This document shows, in pieces, positions 18,101 to 25,913 of a stretch of DNA of 64,000 nucleotides. The stretch's first letter is position 1, and each line of letters starts with the position of its first letter. The notes under the pieces were generated by a model. It made no database searches. It had not been told where the DNA came from and saw only the letters and a list, made by a program, of their open reading frames with translations. Origin of the DNA: Leptospira dzoumogneensis (GTDB lineage Bacteria > Spirochaetota > Leptospiria > Leptospirales > Leptospiraceae); NCBI RefSeq assembly GCF_004770895.1, contig NZ_RQHS01000024.1:97294-161293 (forward strand), given 5' to 3'. The position numbers and the translations under genes are program-made.

Positions 18101-20508
18101 GAATCATCTCCTTGAGAAGCTTCAGGCAGAAGGAAAAGTAATTCTCTTGCTTTCGCGATATAAGAAAGAGCAGGTTTGTAAGCCGTGGAATTTTTGGCCT
18201 TCTTCCCTGCGATCAGATCTAACTGAGCTAGTTTCAGTTTTTCAGCAGACTCAGTGATGAGCCCGGATCCGATATTCATGTGATTTGCAATATCGAAAAT
18301 ATTGTCTTCGATCTGTTTTGGATCCGCTCCTTCTATCAGGAATCTTCCTAATTGTAAACGGATCTTCTTTTTCTTTTCTTCTTCTATGATTTCGTAAGCG
18401 GCTTGCTGGACCCTGTCATGTTGGAATCGGAAGGTGACCGTTTTTGCAGTCTGGTAATTTTTGTCCTTATTCGCCGCAGTTTCTTCGAAAGATTCCGCAA
18501 GACGATAATTTTCACCGATCGGAACGATCAATTCTTCCGCGATTGTTTCCTGCAAAGAACTTAATGCGGTTTTATAATCTGTTTCTAAAATACGAGTGAT
18601 AAGTGCCAGATCGAAACTGCTTCCGATACAGGCTGCCATTTCCAGGGTTTCTTGGATCTTAGGAGAAAGTTTACGGATCCTATTTACTAAAAGTTCAACT
18701 ACGTTATCCGAAATTTTGGTGTTTTTGATCTTGGCGATATCCCATTTCCAGACACCTTCTCCCGGTTTCCCGGAGCCCTGGTCGAAATAGACAGAGTCTT
18801 CTTTGGCGAGTTGTTTCAGAAGTTCCCCGATAAAGAACGGGTTTCCTCCCGTTTTGGAATGGATGATCTCCGCTAATTCAGCGGTTTTATCTTCCGAAAT
18901 ATAAAGACTGTCCGAGAGTAATTGCCTTACATCTTTTAACGCTAAAGGTTGTAGAACGATCTTGTACGGATCTAATCCTTCTTTTTCTAAAGTATCCAGC
19001 AATACTTGGAAAGGGTGAGAAGAATCCACCTCGTTGTCCCTATAAGCCAATATGATGAAAAGATAATTTACGGTTACGTCTTCCATCAGATTTTTGAGAA
19101 GTTCTAAGGAAGCGGTATCCGCCCATTGCATATCATCCAGGAAGATCGCAAGTGGATGTTCCGGGCTTGCGAAAACCTTAATGAAGTTTTGGAATACTAT
19201 ATAAAAACGGTTCGCGTTCTCTTGAGGTCCAAGTTCCGGAACAGGGTCCTGTTTCCCGATAATGATCTCTAGCTCAGGGATCACATCCGTGACCACTTTT
19301 CCGTTTGCACCTACCGCTTTTTTGATCTTACTCTTCCAGGATTCGATCCTTTCCGGAGATTCGGTTAAGATCAATTCTACCAAACTGGAAAATACTTGGA
19401 TGATGGCGGAGAATGGAAGGTTTCGATTGTACTGATCGAACTTTCCTGAAATAAAATAACCTTTGGATTCCGTGAGAGGCTTATTGATCTCCTTCACTAA
19501 AGAGGATTTTCCCACACCGGAATATCCTCCGATCAAAACCATTCTGGATCTTCCGTTTGCGGCAACGGATTTGAATTCCTCTAAAAGAGTTTTGATATAC
19601 TCGTCCCTTCCGTAAAGTTTCTGAGGGATCTTGAATTCTGTAGAAAAATCGGTTTGGGCCAGAGGGAAAGAAGGGAAGTCCGTCTTTTCTTTCCAGAGAG
19701 CGTATGCCTTCTCCAAATCTCCCTGAAGTCCTCGAGCGGTTTGGTATCTGTCTTCCGCGTTTTTTGCCAGAAGTTTCATTACGATTTCTGAAAGTACTGT
19801 AGGGATCTCCGATCTTGCTTCTTTTGGAGAAGCCGGGATCTTCGCTAAATGTGAATGTACTAATTGTAAAAGGTCGTCCCCGTCGAATGGAAGTTTTCCG
19901 AGTAACATCTCATAGTAAGTGATCCCCAAAGAATAAAAATCACTTCTGTAATCTACGGAACGATTCATCCTTCCGGTTTGCTCCGGAGAAACATAGTGGA
20001 TGGAACCTTCTAAAATATTAGGAGCAGACCAAGAGGTCTCTTCCTTATTCAATTTGGTGGAAATCCCGAAGTCTATGATCCGGATCTGTTTTTCATCCTT
20101 ATTGAATATTATATTTTCAGGTTTTAAGTCCTTGTGTATGATCTTTTTGGAATGGATCTCACTCAGTCTTTCCGCGAGTTGGATGGAAATAGGGAAGAAG
20201 TCCGAAAGAGTCATCGGCTTTTTGGAGATAAAATCCTTTAGGGAACCTCCGGGCACGAAATCCATAAAAAGTGCGAACCCGTCTTGCAACTTCTCGAACT
20301 TGATAGGTTTAACAAAATAACCGGAAGAAAGTAAATTTAAGATCTCGAATTCATTCCTAAGATTCACCACCGAAGGATGTAATTCGTCCAAAACCGGAAG
20401 AAATTTGATGATGACGGATCTATTGTCTTCTTTACGAACAGCTTTATAAACTTCGGACGCAGATTCGGCATTCAGCCTTTCTTTTAGTTCGAACCCTGTT
20501 ACGATCAT
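15130..20508 (-). CDS. Giant Ser/Thr kinase - AAA ATPase - GAF - SpoIIE-type PP2C phosphatase
   Basis: A 1792-residue cytoplasmic multidomain regulator. Residues 1-270 are a eukaryote-like Ser/Thr kinase (Lys35, HKDLKPEN with D127, DFG 146-148). Residues about 295-600 are an AAA/STAND ATPase (Walker A GGYSGVGKSS at 327-336, Walker B AIFLDDMQWAD near 455). About 700-1300 is a TPR-like helical array. About 1370-1500 is a GAF domain (SLLDTLMQISIENVGAEKGV), followed by a short coiled coil. The last 240 residues are a SpoIIE-type PP2C phosphatase (SGDFYWF, VDCTGHGVPGALMS, LTTDGFMDQP, QRDDITLVGV). In the operon it precedes SiaB- and SiaC-like genes, so the phosphatase probably dephosphorylates SiaC, as SiaA does. 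What its kinase domain targets is unknown. Confidence 0.93.
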   Translation of the reverse strand: MIVTGFELKERLNAESASEVYKAVRKEDNRSVIIKFLPVLDELHPSVVNLRNEFEILNLLSSGYFVKPIKFEKLQDGFALFMDFVPGGSLKDFISKKPMTLSDFFPISIQLAERLSEIHSKKIIHKDLKPENIIFNKDEKQIRIIDFGISTKLNKEETSWSAPNILEGSIHYVSPEQTGRMNRSVDYRSDFYSLGITYYEMLLGKLPFDGDDLLQLVHSHLAKIPASPKEARSEIPTVLSEIVMKLLAKNAEDRYQTARGLQGDLEKAYALWKEKTDFPSFPLAQTDFSTEFKIPQKLYGRDEYIKTLLEEFKSVAANGRSRMVLIGGYSGVGKSSLVKEINKPLTESKGYFISGKFDQYNRNLPFSAIIQVFSSLVELILTESPERIESWKSKIKKAVGANGKVVTDVIPELEIIIGKQDPVPELGPQENANRFYIVFQNFIKVFASPEHPLAIFLDDMQWADTASLELLKNLMEDVTVNYLFIILAYRDNEVDSSHPFQVLLDTLEKEGLDPYKIVLQPLALKDVRQLLSDSLYISEDKTAELAEIIHSKTGGNPFFIGELLKQLAKEDSVYFDQGSGKPGEGVWKWDIAKIKNTKISDNVVELLVNRIRKLSPKIQETLEMAACIGSSFDLALITRILETDYKTALSSLQETIAEELIVPIGENYRLAESFEETAANKDKNYQTAKTVTFRFQHDRVQQAAYEIIEEEKKKKIRLQLGRFLIEGADPKQIEDNIFDIANHMNIGSGLITESAEKLKLAQLDLIAGKKAKNSTAYKPALSYIAKARELLFLLPEASQGDDSLWNAKYDLCYSIFRELGETQYLTGNFDDSQKTIDTLLKYARSPIEKADACNLLIIQYSALGKFDLALPMIIKALQPLGVDIPEKDHEKVTGEEIEIVNKALEGKTVDSLLDLPLIQKQEQIMAVNLLISAIPTVYNFALSLFPIVSLKMVNLFLKYGNLSDPYGYSMYAILLTSGFQEYRKGYEFAELAIKVSEKYKNPSGITKAANILANYTTPFVRHLKYSEEINHRGIQASLESGEFLHGGYCAMNDAVNVVLQSKNLELVKPKIDGLLKFTRKVKNNLAIDTVLASALVVSNLRGKTSSHLEFAIDDMSEQNYIELCNSHQSPFPVCLFKIMKARTLLSYGESESALKELEESESMLGFISGQIAVEEHAYLYSLAMAANYKLSTQEQKAKFLDRIKKNQQKLKVLSENAPENFEHKFLLVEAELARLEYKNWKAAKTYEQAVQLAGKNEYYNDEALAAELASKFWFSKGSAKIGSQYISEAYQKYGRWGATKKQELLKAQFPEFIREKGGRDTFRTTRTIGTLSTRTSSATEVYSGQTLDFQSIMKSSTAISGEIKLESLLDTLMQISIENVGAEKGVMILRRDGKLFVEAEGSTTDDEIRVLQGIPIQESKNIPISVIYYVERTKEDLVLRNAFADEKFNKDPYIRERKTKSVLCSPIIKQGELIGILYLENNLSEAAFTSDRLQTISILSSQAAISIDNALLYANLESKVAERTKELAQANDDLALKNQHITDSITYSLNIQQAILPSSEVLGNALSDYFVVFRPKDIVSGDFYWFSKQEDTIYIASVDCTGHGVPGALMSMIGNTLLNQIVNEIGITDPGSILEHLHKKVRQALKQDMDQTNSRDGMDLCLLKIEGNNLYFAGAKRPIFIGKGGVLTEIKGDRFSIGGRQKEETRKFTTHSISLEKGIRTSVYLTTDGFMDQPNPDRQKIGTKGLLNFLSGIEHLSGEEQKERLESFLLAHQNGEAQRDDITLVGVILGGR

Positions 20509-20551
20509 CCTTCTACTTCACCTTTATTTTTATATTCTAAATATCGAATTT

Positions 20552-21529
20552 TCAGAGACGATACAAAAGTCCGCCCCAATAAAATCCGGCCCCAACCGCA
20601 GGAGAAAGGATTAAGTCGCCTTTTTTGACGATCCCTTTATAATAATATTCGGATAATGCGATCGGAATGGATGCAGCGGAAGTATTTCCTACTCTTTCGA
20701 AATTCAAAAGTATTTTTTCTCTCGGGAATTTTGTTCTTTTGAGAACATCCTGCACTACTACGTCCGTGCCAGGATGAGGAATGACCCAGTCTATGTCTTC
20801 TAATGAGACATTATTCTTTTTTAATAGATCATCCATGGAAGAAAGTGTGAGATCCGCGGCATTGGTCACTAATTCCGGATAACTTTTTACGTAAAAATTC
20901 GGTCCAGGTCCCGTCTCGATGATGCTAGCAAGATCTCCGTCGTCTTTTAAGAAAGAATCTATAATGCCGAATTCTTTGTTTCCAGTATACTCTAATAGAA
21001 CTCCTGCTGCTGCATCTCCTGCAGTGAATTCTCCGTAACCGCCCATTCGGGTGCGTACGGAAAATCTTTCGCTGCCGATCACGAGTGCGGTTTTAAATTT
21101 ACCGCTGCTCAAGAACGCTGCTCCCATTTGCACTCCATGAACGAATCCGGTGCAAGCGGTACAAATATCGAATGCTAATGAGTTGGAAGTTCCCGCAAGT
21201 TTGGAAGCCTGAGGCGCCAAATCCGGAAGATAAAGCCTGTCAGTCCAGTTAGCCAGAATGAATAAGTCCACATCCTCCGGTTTTTTTCCCGCATCTTTCA
21301 GGATCATTTTAGAGGTTTCCGCAGCCATGAACTGGGCGGTTTCTTTTTCGTTCGCCCTTCTTCTTTCGGTTACACCTATATTGCCGATGACTGCTTTTTC
21401 GGCGGGGTGCATTTCAGGATATTTTAATCTAGGGCGAATTTCATCGTTAGTGACGATCCTTTCCGGAAGATAATGCCCAATCCCGGTGATCCGAACTCCG
21501 TTCGAAACTAGGTTTTTAGAATTCGCCAT
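20552..21529 (-). CDS. Beta-ketoacyl-ACP synthase III (FabH-like)
   Basis: A 325-residue thiolase-fold condensing enzyme. The triad is intact: Cys126 in FDICTACTGFVHG, His252 in WVIPHPGTD, and Asn282 in ERVGNTSAASIP. Length is that of FabH. It would condense an acyl-CoA starter with a malonyl group. The neighbouring CoA-transferase, hotdog proteins, SDR and a KAS II suggest a dedicated acyl-chain pathway, not the core fatty-acid operon, and no acpP or fabD is nearby. A FabH-like OleA or a dedicated starter enzyme remains possible. Confidence 0.88.
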   Translation of the reverse strand: MANSKNLVSNGVRITGIGHYLPERIVTNDEIRPRLKYPEMHPAEKAVIGNIGVTERRRANEKETAQFMAAETSKMILKDAGKKPEDVDLFILANWTDRLYLPDLAPQASKLAGTSNSLAFDICTACTGFVHGVQMGAAFLSSGKFKTALVIGSERFSVRTRMGGYGEFTAGDAAAGVLLEYTGNKEFGIIDSFLKDDGDLASIIETGPGPNFYVKSYPELVTNAADLTLSSMDDLLKKNNVSLEDIDWVIPHPGTDVVVQDVLKRTKFPREKILLNFERVGNTSAASIPIALSEYYYKGIVKKGDLILSPAVGAGFYWGGLLYRL

Positions 21530-21601
21530 GGATCAATACTCCTTTGGTCCATAATAAATTTCCAGTCATAATTCCAATCTTTTGCTTCATCTTTATCATA
21601 C

Positions 21602-23413
21602 TTAAGGCAAACGGGTATACACCATAAATTGTTCCGTATAAATTCTTTCAGGATCTAATTCCCTAAGAGCGGTCAATTCATCCGAATTGATCTCAGGCTC
21701 TTGCGTGATCGGAAGATCTTCGTCAGGAGGAAGCCAAAGTGTATATCTTAGAACAGCCTCTTCGGATTCCATCTCGTCGTCGGAAGCGGGTGCAAGCCAG
21801 GAGCTCAACTCGAAAGGATGGTCCGAAAAAGAGGTCCTTTTGAATCTACCGAACTGACATACCGCTTCTATTACTCTGTCTCCCGGAGAAGTGATATGTT
21901 TTACTTTTCTGACGAATCTAAAACGGTTTGCCTTTGCTACTACGATTGTGTCCGCAGTGGAGACGATATCATTCGCTCCTCCTGATCCTACTAAGAAATT
22001 CCCTTTTCCATCCAAGACAGAGTTGATATTTCCGAACCAGTCCACTTCTGCAGCGCCGATCACTCCCAAACATTCATCAGGTACGACTGTTCCTAATATA
22101 CTTACTATATCGGATAACATGGAACATTGATGGGTATGCAATTGACTGAAAAGAAAAACGTCGCCGACGAAAGGTTTCATTCCATAAAAGCCTAACTCTG
22201 CAACGATCTTGATATGGATCCCTTCTTTCTCTAAAAGTTTGGCCGCAGTCCAGGCGGCTATATGTGCGGCCCCGATTCCTGCTAGAATCGTTTTGTATCC
22301 TTTTGTCTTGACCTTCTCTATGATCGCTCTTGCCGCAAGAATGATCATCTGCTCGGAATCGTTTACGGTCTTAGGATTTTCCGGAGAAGATAGAGAATGT
22401 TCCGGAGGAGTCATCTTCAATCGTCTGAGCCTGACTTCTCCGATCAGATCCAGATATTCTTCATGGCCTCCGGATAATATTACATTTTCTTTATACCATT
22501 TCTCTGCCTTAGCCGGAATGCCTGCCGCCTTATTGGCTTCCATTTGGAATTCGTAATCATCCAGATAAGATTCCACACCTTCGAATGCAGGGATCTCGGG
22601 AAAACCTTGCACTCTTAAGGATTGAGGATGAGCCCCGAATCTTGCCGGAGCGATCCCTAAAACTTTTGTACTCGGAATATGAACTAGCTCAGGAGGAACT
22701 GTTCCTCTCGGTACGATCTTCTCCACGGTTGCGATCACACCTTTTGTCGCAGCAAGCGCTCCCCAGGCTCCTTCTCCGCCTGGCTGAGAAAGAACAATAT
22801 TCCCATCTTCGTCCGCAACTACTCCGTGAACCAATGTGATCTCGGGGCAAAGCGGAAGAAGAACTACCATGTCCTTCTCTTTTGTTCCTCTGCTTTCGGA
22901 AACTAGATGAGGGCTTGCAGCTTCTCCATAAGGATTTCCTTCGGTAGGTTTATGATATAAGAATGCAGTCTTACCTAATTTGTCCGTAATCAGGTCAGAC
23001 CCTACCAAAGAATTAGAAACGAAACCCGGAAGTTTCATGGCTCCCGCCATCAATCTTTGCACCAATGTGAGAAGGGACCAAAGTTCCAACTCGAAAGGTT
23101 TTCCTTTCATCAAGTCCTTATACAAACTGTTTGGACTTGGTTTAGGATAATTATCTCCCGCAAAACCGGTGATCATCTTTTTTACGATGCCGGAAAGAGC
23201 GAGGCAATGAGCACTGGAATGAATTCCCGCAACGCTGATAGTGAACTCGGGATTTGTTCCTTCAAAAACTCTAGAGAGAGAATAGATAAGTGCATTTGGC
23301 CTAGACATTGTAGTGGCCAAGTGTAAGTACATGCCGGGTTTCACGAATTCCCGTACGAGGGAATCAGGATCGGAAAGAATCTTAGTAGTTTGATGATTCG
23401 ATTCTTGTGGCAT
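21602..23413 (-). CDS. Fused family I CoA-transferase (alpha and beta halves)
   Basis: About 603 residues from ATG 23413; an in-frame TTG at 23458 would add 15. The N-terminal half resembles the alpha subunit of acetate/3-ketoacid or glutaconate CoA-transferases (FVKPGMYLHLATTMSRPNAL, then VHGVVADEDGNIVLSQPGG). The C-terminal half resembles the beta subunit (AAEVDWFGNINS, LVGSGGANDIVSTADTIVV, FVRKVKHITSPGDRV). The Glu in GAAEVDWFG may be the catalytic residue that forms the glutamyl-CoA thioester. It would move CoA between organic acids in the cytoplasm. Substrates are unknown. It is transcribed toward the FabH-like gene and away from the hotdog genes. Confidence 0.82.
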   Translation of the reverse strand: MPQESNHQTTKILSDPDSLVREFVKPGMYLHLATTMSRPNALIYSLSRVFEGTNPEFTISVAGIHSSAHCLALSGIVKKMITGFAGDNYPKPSPNSLYKDLMKGKPFELELWSLLTLVQRLMAGAMKLPGFVSNSLVGSDLITDKLGKTAFLYHKPTEGNPYGEAASPHLVSESRGTKEKDMVVLLPLCPEITLVHGVVADEDGNIVLSQPGGEGAWGALAATKGVIATVEKIVPRGTVPPELVHIPSTKVLGIAPARFGAHPQSLRVQGFPEIPAFEGVESYLDDYEFQMEANKAAGIPAKAEKWYKENVILSGGHEEYLDLIGEVRLRRLKMTPPEHSLSSPENPKTVNDSEQMIILAARAIIEKVKTKGYKTILAGIGAAHIAAWTAAKLLEKEGIHIKIVAELGFYGMKPFVGDVFLFSQLHTHQCSMLSDIVSILGTVVPDECLGVIGAAEVDWFGNINSVLDGKGNFLVGSGGANDIVSTADTIVVAKANRFRFVRKVKHITSPGDRVIEAVCQFGRFKRTSFSDHPFELSSWLAPASDDEMESEEAVLRYTLWLPPDEDLPITQEPEINSDELTALRELDPERIYTEQFMVYTRLP

Positions 23414-23546
23414 TCGTTTATTTTGCAAAAAAGCCCGGACAAAAGGCGTTTTCACCAAAGGTTAAATTTTTGACGGAAAAAAGGCCGAATTCATACGAAA
23501 TCAATATGAAAATACTGCCAAATCGTGAGTTTAAATCCGATGACAT

Positions 23547-23580
23547 TTCGCATTTAAAGACTAACATCGTTTAGTGCGAA
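23547..23580. promoter_or_regulatory. Inverted repeat in the divergent CoA-transferase/hotdog intergenic region
   Basis: TTCGCA (23547-23552) and TGCGAA (23575-23580) are perfect outer arms, and the inner TTTAAA and TTTA partly extend them. A 34-base dyad in a divergent promoter region could be a repressor site for an acyl-CoA-responsive regulator. No regulator gene is adjacent. Confidence 0.35.
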
Positions 23581-23593
23581 TGTTTGCTAAGTA

Positions 23594-23617
23594 AGAGGGA
23601 TTAGGCCTCTCTTTTTT
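23594..23617 (+). terminator. Weak hairpin with T run upstream of the hotdog genes
   Basis: AGAGG and CCTCT flank a seven-base loop and are followed by CTTTTTT. The stem has only five base pairs. It precedes the hotdog operon, so it could be an attenuator or a chance hairpin. Confidence 0.3.
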
Positions 23618-23714
23618 GCCAGACTTAGGTATAAAAAATTTCATATCTCACCTTCATTCCCGCTGATACGGAGACCCAGGCTTTAAGATCGGATTTCCGG
23701 GCTCCGATACTAAG

Positions 23715-24185
23715 ATGGAACCCTCCTTTGAAAGAGAAGCTGAAATGTCAGAAGCCCCAAAAGAGTCTTTTACCTTCAAGACAGAACTAGTGGTCCGCAG
23801 ATCGGATACTAGAAGCGCCACTGTAGTAGGCGGACTTTATGTTTCTCACCTAACATACGAAACTTTTATCCCTCTTGTGAACGAAGTATTCGATGCATTC
23901 TTAGAATCCAACTCTTGGTCCAAGGCAAATATAGCGGGAGCTAATATCATTATTCCTAAAATGGATGTGGAATATAGATCCGAGGCAAAAGCAGGGGATG
24001 TTTTAGAATTTTCCGCCGGAGTTTTTAATCTAGGGAAGAAGTCCTGCGAATTACATATCTTAGCTTCTCAAAAAGTTTCTAAAGAAGAAGTGGGACTTGC
24101 AAAAATTTCTCTAGTATTCTTCGACTATGTTTCTAAAAAAACCTTGGAGATCCCGTCCGAATTCAGGGCGAAATTCGAAATATGA
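23715..24185 (+). CDS. Hotdog-fold acyl-CoA thioesterase-like protein
   Basis: A 156-residue single hotdog domain with the 4HBT-type pattern: a long central helix (HLTYETFIPLVNEVFDAFLE), followed by strands KMDVEYRSEAKAGDVLEFSA and GLAKISLVFFDYVSKKTLEIP. An internal ATG at 23745 could also serve as the start. It overlaps the next gene by four bases (ATGA at 24182). It probably hydrolyses or holds acyl-CoA or acyl-ACP. The usual catalytic Asp/Glu is not clearly placed, so substrate and activity are uncertain. Confidence 0.78.
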   Translation: MEPSFEREAEMSEAPKESFTFKTELVVRRSDTRSATVVGGLYVSHLTYETFIPLVNEVFDAFLESNSWSKANIAGANIIIPKMDVEYRSEAKAGDVLEFSAGVFNLGKKSCELHILASQKVSKEEVGLAKISLVFFDYVSKKTLEIPSEFRAKFEI

Positions 24186-25060
24186 ATTCCAAGGCCCAAA
24201 CTTCTCAGGCGGAAGCCGAGTTTCCTGCGGAATATTATTTTTCGACGGAGATACCGATCCGTAAGATCGATCTGAGTTTGGACATACATGTTTCTTTCGC
24301 GAGTGTCCTAGACCTTGTGATGGAGGCTCACCTTCAATTCTTCCAATATCTTGGGTATTCAGTAACTGATATACATGGAAACAGCATCATATTTGCGAAT
24401 GCTTCCATACAATACCAGGGAGAACTATTATATAAAGATAAAGTGATTATAGACGTTTCCCTGGATAATTTCGGGGAGAAGTCTTTTGATCTATACTTTA
24501 GGCTTTCTAAAAGGAATCGAGCGGAGAAGGTCTCCGTCGTAAAGATCAGGGTTTTATTCTTTGATTATAAACTTAGAAAGGTAGTTCCGATCCCAACTGA
24601 ATTCAAAAATAAGTTCGATACGGGCAAGTATATCAAGATGCAAAGCCCTGAGATCGGAAAAGAGGTCTCGAGTGCGGTCGGACCTGACGGATTCGTATTC
24701 GGATTTCGTAAACTAGAAGTGTGGAATCTGGCACATGTGTTCCTTCTTCATTTATACGAACTTTGTGAGAGTTGGAAAGGCAAAGTAGAACCAAGCATTT
24801 TAGAACATATCAGATCTATTTCTTCTTTATTGCCTGTTCGGATCGCAGGAGCCTGGGGAACCAGGATACGTGCGGAAAAAGTAAAAAATATACTAAGAGC
24901 AAAAGTACATTTAGAAGAGTTAAGATATCTTCTGATCTTAGTAGCCGATCTAGGAAAAGTGGACCCTTCTCAAGAGTTGGATGATTTGCAGACAATCAAT
25001 TCTCATCTCAAAAAATATCTGAACAAAGTCAGGACCGGAGAAACTAGGAAGATCCGATGA
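24182..25060 (+). CDS. Fusion of a hotdog thioesterase domain and a 23S-IVP-type four-helix-bundle domain
   Basis: 292 residues. Residues 1 to about 148 form a hotdog domain paralogous to the upstream gene (HVSFASVLDLVMEAHLQFF, VVKIRVLFFDYKLRKVVPIP). After a 20-residue linker, residues about 172-285 match the four-helix-bundle family known from 23S rRNA intervening-sequence proteins: FRKLEVWNLAHVFLLHLYEL, then SLLPVRIAGAWGTRIRAEKV and AKVHLEELRYLLILVADLG. It overlaps both neighbours by four bases (24182-24185 and 25057-25060), so it is the middle gene of a tight operon. The fused helical domain might bind RNA or act as an oligomerisation module. Function is unknown. Confidence 0.8.
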   Translation: MNSKAQTSQAEAEFPAEYYFSTEIPIRKIDLSLDIHVSFASVLDLVMEAHLQFFQYLGYSVTDIHGNSIIFANASIQYQGELLYKDKVIIDVSLDNFGEKSFDLYFRLSKRNRAEKVSVVKIRVLFFDYKLRKVVPIPTEFKNKFDTGKYIKMQSPEIGKEVSSAVGPDGFVFGFRKLEVWNLAHVFLLHLYELCESWKGKVEPSILEHIRSISSLLPVRIAGAWGTRIRAEKVKNILRAKVHLEELRYLLILVADLGKVDPSQELDDLQTINSHLKKYLNKVRTGETRKIR

Positions 25061-25818
25061 AAGATAAGGTCGCATTAGTCACGGGCGGGAACGCAGGGAT
25101 CGGAAAAGCAATCGTACTGGAATTCGTTTCCAGAGGTGCAAAGGTAATATTCTGCGGACGAAGGGAAGAAGAAGGAAAAAAAACCGAAGAGGAAATTTCC
25201 AAACTGGGCGGAAATATAAAGTTCTTTAGATGCGATGTGTCTGACGATTCCCAAGTAAAAGAATTAGTACAAAAAGCAGAGTCGGAATTCGGAGGATTGG
25301 ATTACGCGGTGAATAACGCTGCAGTAGGCGGACTCGCAACTGATCTACATCAATACCCGGAAAAAGTTTGGGACAAAGTGATCGCGGTAGATCTAAAAGG
25401 CACCTGGCTTTGTATGAAACATGAAATAGAACTTCTTTTAAAAAGAGGAGGGGGTTCTATCGTAAATGTATCTTCTATCGCGGGACTCGTCGGAGCAGAT
25501 TGGAAAGTGGCTCCGTATTCCGCAGCAAAACATGGAGTAGTCGGACTCACAAAATCCGCGGCATTAGAATATGCGGAAAAAAAGATCAGAGTGAACGCAG
25601 TTTGTCCCGGATTTATTCGAACGGAAATGTTAGAAGGATTGTTCCATTCTTCGTCTGATCCAAAAGAAGCGGAGAAAAAGATCACCAGATTACATCCGGT
25701 CAATCGGCTTTCCGAACCGAGTGAAGTGGCAAAGGCTGCGGTTTGGTTATGTTCCGAAGAGGCTTCCTTTATTACCGGCGTGGCGCTGCCTGTGGACGGC
25801 GGCTATACTGCTAAATAA
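25057..25818 (+). CDS. SDR-family oxidoreductase (FabG-like)
   Basis: A 253-residue classical short-chain dehydrogenase. It has the cofactor motif TGGNAGIGKA, the NNAAVGG motif, the catalytic Ser in IVNVSSIAGLVG, and the catalytic Tyr and Lys in YSAAKHG. The C-terminus ends in the family-typical GVALPVDGGYTAK. An Arg in CGRREEE after strand 2 suggests NADP(H). It is the last gene of the hotdog operon, so it probably reduces or oxidises a beta-keto/hydroxy acyl intermediate there. Confidence 0.92.
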   Translation: MKDKVALVTGGNAGIGKAIVLEFVSRGAKVIFCGRREEEGKKTEEEISKLGGNIKFFRCDVSDDSQVKELVQKAESEFGGLDYAVNNAAVGGLATDLHQYPEKVWDKVIAVDLKGTWLCMKHEIELLLKRGGGSIVNVSSIAGLVGADWKVAPYSAAKHGVVGLTKSAALEYAEKKIRVNAVCPGFIRTEMLEGLFHSSSDPKEAEKKITRLHPVNRLSEPSEVAKAAVWLCSEEASFITGVALPVDGGYTAK

Positions 25819-25913
25819 AAACGTAATCTTTTTCTTGTAGGAAAGTTCGGATGAGTCAAATATGCGTAATTCAGTTTCGAGAATTATAATCGGTTTTTCC
25901 GGTCAAAAAAAAT

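Noticed and set aside
24690..25030. The IVP-type four-helix bundle as a sign of a nearby 23S rRNA gene
   Set aside because: No rRNA-like sequence surrounds it, and the domain is in frame with a hotdog domain inside a lipid-type operon.
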